DNA from: Hymenobacter qilianensis
GTDB taxonomy: Bacteria; Bacteroidota; Bacteroidia; Cytophagales; Hymenobacteraceae
DNA length: 64,000 bases
Direction: 5' to 3'
NCBI RefSeq assembly: GCF_014489555.1
Contig: NZ_CP060784.1
Span: 1,302,001 to 1,366,000, forward strand
Position numbers and translations under genes: made by a program. The notes beneath the pieces were generated by a model. That model did no database searches. It saw nothing but the letters and a program-made list of their open reading frames with translations, and was not told where the DNA came from. Within the stretch, counting starts at the first letter, position 1; each line of letters opens with the position of its first letter. Shown here one piece after another: positions 54,988 to 63,377 of the stretch.

Positions 54988-55467
54988 ATGGAACGCCTGA
55001 TTGATGCCCTCGCCGACGATGCTGACTTTTTTGTCGAGCACGTTCAGATCACCGCCATCGTCTTCGACACGACCGATGATGTAACCGTGTGGGCTACTAC
55101 ATACTTCGATAACAGTCTGCATTTCTTTCATTTAGGCCTACAGTTTCCAGCCTTGGATCTATTGCTACGCTTAGCCGGAGAGCGGGCGGAGGCGCTACAA
55201 GAGGAAGTAGCCGAGGCGCTGGCTACCGTCACCGAATGGCCCTGCCTGCTGGAGTATACCACCGAAGAAAAGCCCCCCGTTCCCCTTCCAAACGTGGCTA
55301 TGAAGCTGGCCTGCACCTATCCGGCTACATTGGTAGATGAGGATGATGAGGGCGAGAGTGAGGCAGAAGAGGAAAGCGAAGAAGACGAGGATGAGGACGA
55401 TGAGGAAGAAATTGCCCCCCACAACATCTTTTACTTAGAAGGCGTGTATTTGCGGCTCGAACCGTAG
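54988..55467 (+). CDS. Hypothetical acidic-tail protein
   Basis: 159 residues from ATG 54988, 29 bp after hemW. The first 110 residues look globular (VFDTTDDVTVWATTYFDNSL); then comes a very acidic stretch of about 30 Asp/Glu (EGESEAEEESEEDEDEDDEE) and a short C-terminal end. No family recognised. Likely soluble cytoplasmic. Confidence 0.7.
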   Translation: MERLIDALADDADFFVEHVQITAIVFDTTDDVTVWATTYFDNSLHFFHLGLQFPALDLLLRLAGERAEALQEEVAEALATVTEWPCLLEYTTEEKPPVPLPNVAMKLACTYPATLVDEDDEGESEAEEESEEDEDEDDEEEIAPHNIFYLEGVYLRLEP

Positions 55468-55533
55468 CAAGTGCGAGTATTGCAACAGAGAAGATCCTTC
55501 TTGGTTTCAGGCCACATGCTCTAAAACCCGCCC

Positions 55534-55625
55534 GTCATGCAGAGCTAAGCGAAACATCTCGCGTGTTTAGTGGGAATACTAACCCAACATCAGCACGCGA
55601 GATGCTTCACTGCGTTCTGCATGAC
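55534..55625. repeat. REP-like palindrome, GTCATGC family, copy 3
   Basis: Starts GTCATGCAGAGCTAAGCG and ends GTTCTGCATGAC, with inner arms ACATCTCGCGTG and CACGCGAGATGC. It fills most of the gap between the acidic-tail gene and the hydrolase gene. Confidence 0.86.
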
Positions 55626-55691
55626 GTTCTTTTTAGTGATTAATTCAGCAGCTAGCTATTCGAATTCACATTAGTCTCTTTTTTACTGCTC

Positions 55692-56383
55692 ATGTTTTAC
55701 CTAATTCCTGGTCTTGGGGCTGATGCGCGCGTTTTTCAGAAGCTGCGTCCTCTGCTGCACGGTCCGTCTCAGGTGCTGGAATGGCTAAAGCCGATTGGTG
55801 ATGAGCCGTTGCCGGACTATGTGCGGCACATGGCGGCGGTGATTCCCGAGGATGCGGACTGCTTTGTAGTAGGCGTATCGTTTGGCGGGGTCATAGCGCA
55901 GGAAATCTGCCGCATTCGGCCGCGGGCCTGCGCGGTGTTAGTGTCCAGCATTCCGGATGCTGACCGCCTGCCGACTCTACTCCGAATTATTCGGGCTACG
56001 CGGGTCTACAAGCTGGTGCCGCCGCCATTGCTCAAGCTTTTCCCGTGGGCCGGGCGCTGGTATTTCGGCATCGATGACAACGTAGAATACAAAGTGTTCA
56101 AAGCCATTCTGCGCGATATGGACTCCGCTTACACCAGTTGGGCCATCCGGCGGCTGCTGCATTGGGACAGTACCGGCGTTGGCAGCTGCGTACAGATTCT
56201 GGGCTCCCGCGACCGGGTTTTTCCACCTTCTCCCGCCCCGTCGACTATCTTATTCCCGGTGGCACCCACTTTATGGTTCTTACGCACGCTCACGAGATAA
56301 GCCGGATTCTGAATGATCTGCTTAGCAAACGGCAGGATAAGCAAGCAGCCTCCGCCGGTAAGCGTGTTGATATAGTGCAGTAA
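55692..56383 (+). CDS. Alpha/beta hydrolase (one apparent frameshift)
   Basis: About 230 residues. It opens MFYLIPGLGADARVFQKL, with nucleophile elbow VGVSFGGVIAQ near residue 80 and the late GSRDRVFPP (acid) then PGGTHFMVLTHAHE with the His. The frame is broken near 56224-56229; one added base in CCACCTTC gives PPFSRPVDYLIPGGTHFMV and the stop at 56383. Substrate unknown. It lies 22 bp before the cyclase-family gene. Confidence 0.83.
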
Positions 56384-56405
56384 TTATTTCTTGATTCGCC
56401 CCCAA

Positions 56406-57175
56406 ATGCTCGCCACCTATCCTTACCACGGCCACACCTTTTCCTTCGACCCTGGCGCGCCGCTGGATATTTCGCTGCCCTTAGCACCCGGCCCAAACCA
56501 AGTAAATTGCTTTTGGGCCGAGCCAGTGCAGTTTGACACCATTCGGGTAGGCGACTTTGTGGGAAGCGTGGCCGAGGGCGGCAGCACGAACTATAAGCGG
56601 GTTCATCTCACTCCCCACGGCAACGGCACGCATACGGAGTGCTACGGCCACATTTCCACCGATCTGGAGGCAACTATCAACCGCTGCCTGCGGCGCTTTT
56701 TATTCGTAGCCCGGCTGATTTCCGTGGAGCCGCGCCAACTGCCCAACGGCGACCAAGTAGTGATGCTAGCGGACGCACAATCGGCGCTGGGGGCATTTTC
56801 CCGGATTCTGAGGTGTTGCCGGAAGCCATCATTCTACGGACGCTGCCCAACCACAAAGCCAAGCGCGCCCGTCAGTACTCTGGCACCAACCCTACTTATG
56901 TAGAGCCAGCCTTGGCCCAGTATCTCGCCGAACACCATATCGAACACCTGCTTCTGGACTTGCCTAGCGTAGACCGGGAAGAAGACGGCGGCCAACTGCT
57001 CGCTCATCACGCGTTTTGGCAATACCCAGAGCACACACGCCGCGCCAGCACTATCACCGAGTTGATTTTCGTGCCCGATGAACTCAAAGACGGCTTGTAC
57101 CTGCTTAACCTTCAGATCACCAGCCTGGAGTTAGATGCCAGTCCAAGTAAGCCAGTCCTGTACCGCTTGAGCTAG
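56406..57175 (+). CDS. Cyclase/arylformamidase-family metal hydrolase (one apparent frameshift)
   Basis: About 257 residues. Start ATG 56406 (MLATYPYHGHTFSFDPG). The family signature HGNGTHTECYGHIS carries the metal-binding His/Asp set, and a second set lies in GGQLLAHHAFWQYP. The break is at the G run 56789-56793; a sixth base restores ALGGIFPDSEVLPEAIIL. Members include kynurenine formamidases and other cyclic-amide or ester hydrolases; the physiological substrate here is unknown. Confidence 0.85.
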
Positions 57176-57203
57176 CTGGATGGCCGACTTATCAAGCTGA
57201 ACG

Positions 57204-57238
57204 TAAAAAGCCCCCAGGTAGAGTCTGGGGGGCTTTTT
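57204..57238. terminator. Bidirectional terminator between the cyclase gene and rpmA
   Basis: TAAAAAGCCCCCAG and CTGGGGGGCTTTTT enclose GTAGAGT. The left arm has five C while the right arm has six G, a one-base asymmetry in an otherwise perfect stem. It serves the convergent rplU-rpmA and cyclase genes. Confidence 0.88.
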
Positions 57239-57294
57239 GAATATTGTATCGACTTCCACGAAATATGTGGAGCCCGATCAACTAGTAACTCAGA

Positions 57295-57585
57295 CTAAGC
57301 AGCAGTTGCTTCGGTCAGTTCGGTCTCGTCGATAACGGGTACTACCGATACGAACGAGCGATCCTTGCGGCCCTTGCGGAACTGCACGGTGCCGTCTACC
57401 ATAGCGAACAGGGTGTGGTCCTTGCCGATGCCCACGTTCTGGCCGGGGTGATGCTTGGTGCCACGCTGACGAACGATGATGTTGCCAGCAATAATGCCTT
57501 GACCGCCGAAGATCTTCACGCCCAAGCGCTTAGAATGCGATTCGCGGCCGTTGTTAGATGAGCCGACGCCTTTCTTATGTGCCAT
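57295..57585 (-). CDS. rpmA: 50S ribosomal protein L27
   Basis: 96 residues. N-terminus [20 protein letters not shown] is the conserved L27 start that reaches the peptidyl-transferase centre, followed by [21 protein letters not shown] (shown here as motif) and [16 protein letters not shown]. Somewhat longer than the E. coli protein at the C-terminus. It is the second gene of the rplU-rpmA operon, 93 bp after rplU. Confidence 0.97.
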   Translation of the reverse strand: MAHKKGVGSSNNGRESHSKRLGVKIFGGQGIIAGNIIVRQRGTKHHPGQNVGIGKDHTLFAMVDGTVQFRKGRKDRSFVSVVPVIDETELTEATAA

Positions 57586-57678
57586 TGTTGTATTTGTTGT
57601 GCGTTATAGGTGTTGTCTTGTCTGATGGTAGTTCTGAGTTAAATCTTATCACACTCAGCAGCCGATCAGTCAATTCAA

Positions 57679-57984
57679 TTACCCGATGCTGTTGACCATT
57701 ACTTTGGTGTAGTCCTGACGGTGGCCGTTGAGCTTCTTGTAGCCCTTCCGACGCTTCTTCTTGAACACCAATACCTTGTCACCTTTTACTTGGGCCAAGA
57801 TGGTACCCTTCACTTTCACGTCCAAGAACGGAGCGCCGATAGTGAGCGAACCGTTATTGTCGGTCAGGAGCACATTGCCCAGCTCAACTACGTCTCCGAC
57901 ATTGCCGGCTAGTTTGTGGGTATAAACAAATTTCTCGGCTTCGACCTTGGTCTGCTTGCCAGCTATGTTGACGATTGCGTACAT
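57679..57984 (-). CDS. rplU: 50S ribosomal protein L21
   Basis: 101 residues with the family pattern MYAIVNIAGKQTKVEAEKFV, a KGTILAQVKGDKVLVFKKKR basic stretch and HRQDYTKVMVNSI at the end. First gene of the conserved rplU-rpmA pair. Confidence 0.97.
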   Translation of the reverse strand: MYAIVNIAGKQTKVEAEKFVYTHKLAGNVGDVVELGNVLLTDNNGSLTIGAPFLDVKVKGTILAQVKGDKVLVFKKKRRKGYKKLNGHRQDYTKVMVNSIG

Positions 57985-58467
57985 CGGCGTCTCGCGTGTT
58001 TTAAAAATGGGAAGGCAAAAGTAACAGGTTTAAGATTCAAAACCAAACCTAACTCACTAGTCTTCATTTGGTCGGCTTCCAAAACTTATCCGCTACCGAG
58101 CTGGCATCAGCATGCAGACAGTCTTTTAACAGCACGCGCCGGGCACGCGAATAAACTTTTTGTGGATAAGTTGGATTGTCCACAGTCCAAATGTTGATAA
58201 GTATTCAAAATTTGGGCATTCCAAGCCAAATTTTGCTCCTTTCAACAAAAAAGGTTATCAACAGCTCATCAGTGAGCATAGGCAAAAATTAACAGAATAA
58301 AAATGGTTTTCGGGGGGCATTTTGCCGGAGGTCGGGTTTATATTTGATCCCATGACCGCCCAAATTTTTTGGTGAGTCAGGCCAAACAATTCCGTTTGCC
58401 GCAGAGTTGGCAAGCCACTAGCTGATCATATTTCTGGTCACGTTTCACCTTCAATACGCTATCTGTT
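57985..58467. other. Intergenic region between rplU and nrdB with DnaA-box-like sites
   Basis: No gene in 483 bp. It contains an exact TTATCCACA DnaA box in complement (58161-58169), the variant TGTTGATAA (58192-58200), and TTATCAACA (58255-58263). A TATATTTG element (near 58339) matches the Bacteroidetes -7 consensus TAnnTTTG and may be the nrdB promoter. Confidence 0.65.
58161..58169 (-). promoter_or_regulatory. DnaA box upstream of nrdB
   Basis: TGTGGATAA, complement of the consensus TTATCCACA. Two near-consensus sites follow at 58192-58200 and 58255-58263. Confidence 0.6.
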
Positions 58468-59427
58468 ATGGAACCACTGCTCGTTGAGAACCCCAACCGC
58501 TTTGTGCTATTCCCCATCCAGAACGACGATGTCTGGCAATTCTATAAGAAGGCGGAGGCCTCCTTCTGGACCGCCGAGGAAATAGACCTCTCCCAAGACC
58601 AGAAAGACTGGGAAAACCTCAACGATAACGAGAAGCACTTCATCTCGCATGTGCTAGCCTTCTTCGCGGCCTCCGATGGCATCGTGAACGAGAACCTGGC
58701 CGTGAACTTCATGCAGGAAGTGCAGATGCCCGAAGCGCGCTGCTTCTATGGCTTCCAGATTATGATGGAAAACATTCACAGCGAGACCTATTCGCTGCTG
58801 ATTGACACCTACATCAAAGACCCCAAGGAGAAAGACCGCCTCTTCAACGCCCTTGAAACCGTGCCGTGCGTGAAGAAAAAAGGCGAGTGGGCCTTGAAGT
58901 GGATCAACTCCGAAGACTTTGCTGAGCGCATCATCGCCTTCGCGGCAGTGGAAGGCATTTTCTTCTCTGGCTCGTTCTGCTCCATTTTCTGGCTGAAGAA
59001 GCGCGGCCTGATGCCTGGCCTGACCTTCTCCAACGAGCTCATTTCCCGCGACGAAGGCCTACACTGCGACTTCGCCTGCCTGCTCTACGGCTACCTCCAG
59101 AACAAGCTCAGCGAGGAGCGTGTGCACAGCATCATCCGGGACGCGGTAACCATTGAGCAGGAGTTCGTGACCGATGCGCTGCCCGTTAACCTGATCGGGA
59201 TGAATGCCAAGAACATGGCGCAGTACATCGAGTTCGTGGCTGACCGTCTGCTCGTGTCGCTGGGCTACAGCAAGATCTACAATGCTTCTAACCCCTTCGA
59301 TTTCATGGAGATGATTTCGCTACAGGGCAAAACCAACTTCTTCGAGAAGCGCGTGGCTGAGTATCAGAAAGCCGGCGTAATGAGCGAGCGTACTGAGAAT
59401 GCCTTCTCGCTTGATGAGGATTTTTAA
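58468..59427 (+). CDS. nrdB: Ribonucleotide reductase small subunit, class Ia
   Basis: 319 residues. Ferritin-like helices with the metal ligands: [17 protein letters not shown] (Asp), [17 protein letters not shown] and [18 protein letters not shown] with Glu, His and the radical Tyr; [19 protein letters not shown] and [13 protein letters not shown] supply the second Glu/His pair. It provides the tyrosyl radical to NrdA for making dNTPs. The C-terminal NAFSLDEDF is the NrdA-docking tail. It is separated from nrdA by about 0.9 kb. Confidence 0.97.
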   Translation: MEPLLVENPNRFVLFPIQNDDVWQFYKKAEASFWTAEEIDLSQDQKDWENLNDNEKHFISHVLAFFAASDGIVNENLAVNFMQEVQMPEARCFYGFQIMMENIHSETYSLLIDTYIKDPKEKDRLFNALETVPCVKKKGEWALKWINSEDFAERIIAFAAVEGIFFSGSFCSIFWLKKRGLMPGLTFSNELISRDEGLHCDFACLLYGYLQNKLSEERVHSIIRDAVTIEQEFVTDALPVNLIGMNAKNMAQYIEFVADRLLVSLGYSKIYNASNPFDFMEMISLQGKTNFFEKRVAEYQKAGVMSERTENAFSLDEDF

Positions 59428-59443
59428 GCGATAACTAATTCCG

Positions 59444-59545
59444 CCTGTCATCCTGACGAAGGAAGGACCTTATCACGTTAGAACGAACCGTAACTACATT
59501 GGTCGTTTCAGCGTGATAAGGTCCTTCCTTCGTCAGGATGACAGG
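59444..59545. repeat. REP-like palindrome, GTCATCC family, copy 1
   Basis: Arms CCTGTCATCCTGACGAAGGA and onward (34 bases, including AGGACCTTATCACG) are perfectly mirrored at the right end (59512-59545). It lies 17 bp after nrdB and 5 bp from the GIY-YIG stop codon. Confidence 0.9.
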
Positions 59546-59550
59546 TGTTT

Positions 59551-59835
59551 TTATCTAGGCGATAGAAACTCCCAGTTTGGATTCTGCGCAGCTATTAAAA
59601 CTTCTTTTTTAGCACGCGTCCAGCCTTTCAATTCTTTTTCACGAGCAATGGCAGCTTTGCTGTCGGAATGCTCTTCGAAGTAGATAAGGTTGTAGCAGAA
59701 ATAGCGGCCGGCAAACGTCTGCGCCGTGCCACGGTTTTCGTAGTGCTGGGCCATGCGACTGCTTAGGCTATTGGTGACACCGATATACAGCACGTTACGA
59801 GCAGGATTGGTCGTGATGTAGGTATAGTAAGGCAT
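59551..59835 (-). CDS. GIY-YIG nuclease superfamily protein
   Basis: 94 residues, a single GIY-YIG domain. PYYTYITTNPARNVLYIGVT gives the YxI and YIG strands, RMAQHYENRGTAQTF the Arg/His region, and AAIAREKELKGWTRAKKE the catalytic Glu helix. It runs opposite to nrdB and nrdA and separates them, with palindromic repeats of one family on both sides. Members of this short type are widespread and their biological role is unknown; mobility is a possibility. Confidence 0.9.
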   Translation of the reverse strand: MPYYTYITTNPARNVLYIGVTNSLSSRMAQHYENRGTAQTFAGRYFCYNLIYFEEHSDSKAAIAREKELKGWTRAKKEVLIAAQNPNWEFLSPR

Positions 59836-59890
59836 ATGTGATTAGGTATGTCAGAGCCCTTTTCTCTTTGCCACTTAACTCCCCCTCGTC

Positions 59891-59991
59891 TGTCATCCTG
59901 AGCAGCGCGAAGGACCTTCTCACGCAGGCACGAGTTGTTGTTATGCTAGTAGTTCACTGGGCATAAGGTCCTTCGTAAACTCAGGATGACA
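59891..59991. repeat. REP-like palindrome, GTCATCC family, copy 2
   Basis: Starts TGTCATCCTGAGCAGCGCG and ends CTCAGGATGACA, with GAAGGACCTT facing AAGGTCCTTC inside. It has the same core and ends as the copy at 59444-59545. Confidence 0.85.
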
Positions 59992-60158
59992 AGGAGAGGT
60001 GAAGAAGGGAACAAGGTAGAGACTGACTACTCACGAGTGGCAAGTCTAAGCATACAACTTCCTACCAAAAAGGACAACCCAATTTCGCTCCCAAAATTTA
60101 GCACCTATCCTACAGCGCCTACATCAATTTTGCCCCCTAGCGCTACAATTTTGGACTA

Positions 60159-60167
60159 TGTGGATAA
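60159..60167 (-). promoter_or_regulatory. DnaA box upstream of nrdA
   Basis: TGTGGATAA, complement of TTATCCACA, followed by TGTTGATAA at 60172-60180. The same two-motif order is found upstream of nrdB. Confidence 0.6.
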
Positions 60168-60322
60168 CTTCTGTTGATAAGTCTTGTCCTACCCAACAGA
60201 TAGAAATATCTTCCGCAACGATTAACCGCAGTCACACGCTGCTTACCTCACTTTCTTGACTAAACTGTCTGCTCTTCATTGGGCCGGCAAACTCATATCC
60301 AACTACCAAAACGCACACGCAT

Positions 60323-62707
60323 ATGCTGGTAATTAAACGCGACGGCCGGCGCGAATCCGTGAAATTTGACAAAGTCACGGCGCGCATCGAGAAGCTCTGC
60401 TACGGGCTCAACATGGTGTATGTCTCGCCGATTGAAGTGGCCAAAAAGGTCATTGACGGGATTTATGACGGCGTTACGACTATTGAGCTTGATAACCTGG
60501 CGGCCGAAACTGCGGCTTCGCTCACCACCAAGCACCCCGACTACGCTATTCTGGCGGCCCGCATTGCCGTGAGCAACCTGCATAAGGTGACCTCCAAGTC
60601 GTTCAGCAGCACCATGAAGCGGTTGTACACGTATGAGGACCCCAAGACCGGCGAAAACGCTTCGCTGATTGCCAAAGACGTGTGGGAAGTTATCCACAAG
60701 CACGCGGCTACCCTCGACTCGGCTATCCTCTATGACCGCGACTACAGCTACGACTACTTCGGGTTCAAAACCCTGGAGCGCTCGTACCTGCTGCGCATGG
60801 ATGGCAAAGTGGTAGAGCGGCCCCAGCACATGCTCATGCGCGTGGCCATCGGTATTCACAAGGATGATATCGAATCGGCCATTGAGACCTATGAGCTGAT
60901 GAGCGAGCGGTGGTTCACCCACGCTACGCCTACCCTGTTCAACGCCGGCTCACCGAAGCCCCAGCTGTCGTCGTGCTTCCTGCTCACCATGAAGGACGAC
61001 TCCATCACGGGCATTTACGACACGCTGAAAAACTGCGCTCAGATTTCGCAGTCGGCAGGCGGTATTGGCCTCAGCATTCATAACGTGCGGGCTACGGGCT
61101 CTTATATCAAGGGCACCAACGGCACGTCCAACGGCATCATCCCGATGCTGAAGGTGTTCAACGACACGGCCCGCTACGTGGACCAGGGCGGCGGCAAGCG
61201 CAAAGGTGCCTTCGCTATCTACATCGAGCCCTGGCACGCCGATATCTTCGACTTCCTGGACCTCAAGAAAAACCACGGCAAGGAAGAAAACCGCGCCCGC
61301 GACCTGTTCTACGCCCTCTGGACGCCCGACTTGTTCATGAAGCGCGTGGAGGATAACGGCGACTGGACCCTGATGTGCCCCAACGAGTGCCCCGGCCTGG
61401 GCGACACCTGGGGCGAGGACTTCGAGCGTCTTTATAAAAAATACGAGAAGGAAGGCCGCGGCCGCAAGACCATCAAGGCGCAGGAGCTGTGGTTTGCTAT
61501 TCTGGAAAGCCAGACCGAGACTGGCACGCCTTACATGCTGTTTAAGGACGCGGCCAACCGCAAGTCGAACCAGCAGAACCTGGGCACCATCAAGTCGTCG
61601 AACCTGTGCACCGAGATTATGGAGTACACCGACGAGCACGAAATTGCCGTCTGCAACCTGGCTTCCTTGGCCTTGCCGCGCTTCGTGAAGGAAGGCGAGC
61701 AGAAGGGCCAGATGGTGTTCGACCACCAGAAGCTGTACGACGTCACGTACCACGCTACCAAGAACCTGAACAAGGTTATTGACATCAACTATTACCCCGT
61801 GCCCGAGGCCGAGCGCTCCAACCGCCGCCACCGCCCCATCGGGCTGGGCGTGCAAGGGCTGGCCGATACGTTTATTGCCCTGCGCATGCCGTTCGAGAGC
61901 GACGAAGCCACGGGCCTGAACAAAGACATCTTCGAGACAATCTACTTCGCGGCCTGCACGGCTTCCATGGATTTGGCCAAGAAAAATGGCCCCTACGAGA
62001 CCTTCGCCGGCTCGCCCATGAGCCAGGGCAAGTTTCAGTTCGACCTCTGGAACGTGACGCCCGACTCGGGCCGCTGGGATTGGGAAACGCTGCGCGCTCA
62101 GGTAATGGAGCACGGCATGCGCAACTCCCTGCTGGTGGCGCCTATGCCCACGGCCAGCACCGCCCAGATTCTCGGCAACAACGAGTCGTTTGAGCCTTAC
62201 ACCTCCAACATCTACGTGCGGCGCGTGCTGAGCGGGGAGTTTATGGTGGTAAACAAGCACTTGCTCAAGGACCTCATCAAGCTCGGCATCTGGAACGAAC
62301 AGATGAAGAACGAAATCATTGCCGCCAACGGCTCGGTGCAGAACATCGCCCGCATCCCGCAGCACATCAAAGACCTGTATAAGACGGTGTGGGAAATCTC
62401 CCAGCGCCGCATTATCGATATGTCGGCTGACCGGGGGGCATTTATTTGCCAGAGCCAGAGCCTGAACCTGCACGTGATGAACGTGAACTTCGGCAAGCTC
62501 ACCAGCATGCACTTCCACAGCTGGAAGAAAGGCCTCAAAACCGGCATGTACTACCTGCGCACCAAAGCCGCCGCCGACGCCATCAAGTTCACGGTGCAGA
62601 AACAAGCCGCCGAGACCCTGGAGCCGCTGAACGTAGCCGCCCAGAACGCTTCGGACATGTCTTGCTCGCTGGATAATCCGGACGCTTGCGAGGCTTGCGG
62701 TTCGTAA
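60323..62707 (+). CDS. nrdA: Ribonucleotide reductase large subunit, class Ia
   Basis: 794 residues, intact. An ATP-cone opens the protein ([20 protein letters not shown]). The catalytic barrel shows [20 protein letters not shown] (active-site Cys), [39 protein letters not shown] (Cys and Glu in the radical site) and [20 protein letters not shown]. The C-terminal tail ends DACEACGS with the CxxC pair that re-reduces the active site. It makes dNDPs with NrdB. Its six-base G run near 62434 is read intact. Confidence 0.97.
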   Translation: MLVIKRDGRRESVKFDKVTARIEKLCYGLNMVYVSPIEVAKKVIDGIYDGVTTIELDNLAAETAASLTTKHPDYAILAARIAVSNLHKVTSKSFSSTMKRLYTYEDPKTGENASLIAKDVWEVIHKHAATLDSAILYDRDYSYDYFGFKTLERSYLLRMDGKVVERPQHMLMRVAIGIHKDDIESAIETYELMSERWFTHATPTLFNAGSPKPQLSSCFLLTMKDDSITGIYDTLKNCAQISQSAGGIGLSIHNVRATGSYIKGTNGTSNGIIPMLKVFNDTARYVDQGGGKRKGAFAIYIEPWHADIFDFLDLKKNHGKEENRARDLFYALWTPDLFMKRVEDNGDWTLMCPNECPGLGDTWGEDFERLYKKYEKEGRGRKTIKAQELWFAILESQTETGTPYMLFKDAANRKSNQQNLGTIKSSNLCTEIMEYTDEHEIAVCNLASLALPRFVKEGEQKGQMVFDHQKLYDVTYHATKNLNKVIDINYYPVPEAERSNRRHRPIGLGVQGLADTFIALRMPFESDEATGLNKDIFETIYFAACTASMDLAKKNGPYETFAGSPMSQGKFQFDLWNVTPDSGRWDWETLRAQVMEHGMRNSLLVAPMPTASTAQILGNNESFEPYTSNIYVRRVLSGEFMVVNKHLLKDLIKLGIWNEQMKNEIIAANGSVQNIARIPQHIKDLYKTVWEISQRRIIDMSADRGAFICQSQSLNLHVMNVNFGKLTSMHFHSWKKGLKTGMYYLRTKAAADAIKFTVQKQAAETLEPLNVAAQNASDMSCSLDNPDACEACGS

Positions 62708-62776
62708 AAAGCAATAGCCCAATAAAAAAGGCAGGAGTAATGAAACTCCTGCCTTTTTTATTGGGCTATTGCTTTT
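62707..62776. terminator. Perfect 32-bp inverted repeat terminator between nrdA and the HEPN gene
   Basis: Left arm 62707-62738 (AAAAGCAATAGCCCAATAAA and on) is an exact complement of 62745-62776, with loop AATGAA. The inner part is a standard terminator (AAAAAAGGCAGGAGT ... ACTCCTGCCTTTTTT). The outer part extends into the last codons of the convergent HEPN gene, whose stop is at 62758. Confidence 0.88.
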
Positions 62777-63369
62777 GCTACTGCCTCTATTTCGTCAAAA
62801 AACAATATTAAATTATACTTATTAGCAGCTTTTTTAGAAGGCATTAATAAAAATTCCCCAGGAGGAGGAGGGGTTAATGGGAAAGTCGAAAAATAACTCT
62901 TGAGCACCTTGTTGTACTCAAGGCTAGACTCTTTTGAATTATGTGCTATATGATTCCGAATTAATTTATAATTTTTTAAGTTTTGAGTTTTAGCAATCAA
63001 TATTGATTTAACTGGTATTCCATCTTGCAAATAGACTTCTGCCCTAGATATAACAGATATTGGACTAGACCAATCAAGAAATGGCATCGCAGATTTAAGT
63101 AGAGTCTCTGCATGGTCTGAATCTCTAGGTTTCAAAAAAGAAACCACAGCAGTGCCTGACACAGTAGCTGCTTCGCAGCAGTAATTAGTAAATATATCTC
63201 GCAGGTAATTTTCATAATTTCTAAATGACTTGAGGAAAACAGACTCAGTAAGAATATGCAGCTGCCAAAGATTTATATTTCTTCTGCTAAATGACAATTG
63301 GTTATCTCTGTCAAAGTGACGAACCTTTAAAGTCTCGTCTAAGAAATTGTCTAATATCTGTTGTGTCAT
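62758..63369 (-). CDS. HEPN-domain protein (MAE_28990-like), partner of DUF262 protein
   Basis: 203 residues, A/T-rich. The N-terminal helix pair FLKSFRNYENYLRDIFTNYC and the late YKLIRNHIAHNSKESS match HEPN: RNHIAH is the R-x4-H motif of HEPN RNases and toxins. The gene begins 8 bp after the end of the next gene upstream, so both form one operon. HEPN proteins of this size are often paired with DUF262 proteins in defence loci. Activity is inferred. Confidence 0.7.
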   Translation of the reverse strand: MTQQILDNFLDETLKVRHFDRDNQLSFSRRNINLWQLHILTESVFLKSFRNYENYLRDIFTNYCCEAATVSGTAVVSFLKPRDSDHAETLLKSAMPFLDWSSPISVISRAEVYLQDGIPVKSILIAKTQNLKNYKLIRNHIAHNSKESSLEYNKVLKSYFSTFPLTPPPPGEFLLMPSKKAANKYNLILFFDEIEAVAKAIAQ

Positions 63370-63377
63370 TATTTTTT

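Larger units (their letters stand above)
59836..60322. other. Intergenic region before nrdA with REP and DnaA-box-like sites
   Basis: No gene in 487 bp. It holds the palindrome at 59891-59991, a DnaA box (60159-60167) and the variant TGTTGATAA (60172-60180). The nrdA promoter must lie here, but no convincing -33/-7 pair was seen. Confidence 0.6.

Noticed and set aside
58161..60180. Chromosome replication origin
   Set aside because: DnaA-box-like words are present, but there is no dense cluster and no dnaA, dnaN or rpmH nearby. Regulation of nrd genes fits better.
60950..62722. 590-codon open frame antisense to nrdA
   Set aside because: It is the mirror of nrdA, a result of GC-rich third positions. 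It has no start context and its residues (long V/H/A/G-rich runs) are not protein-like.
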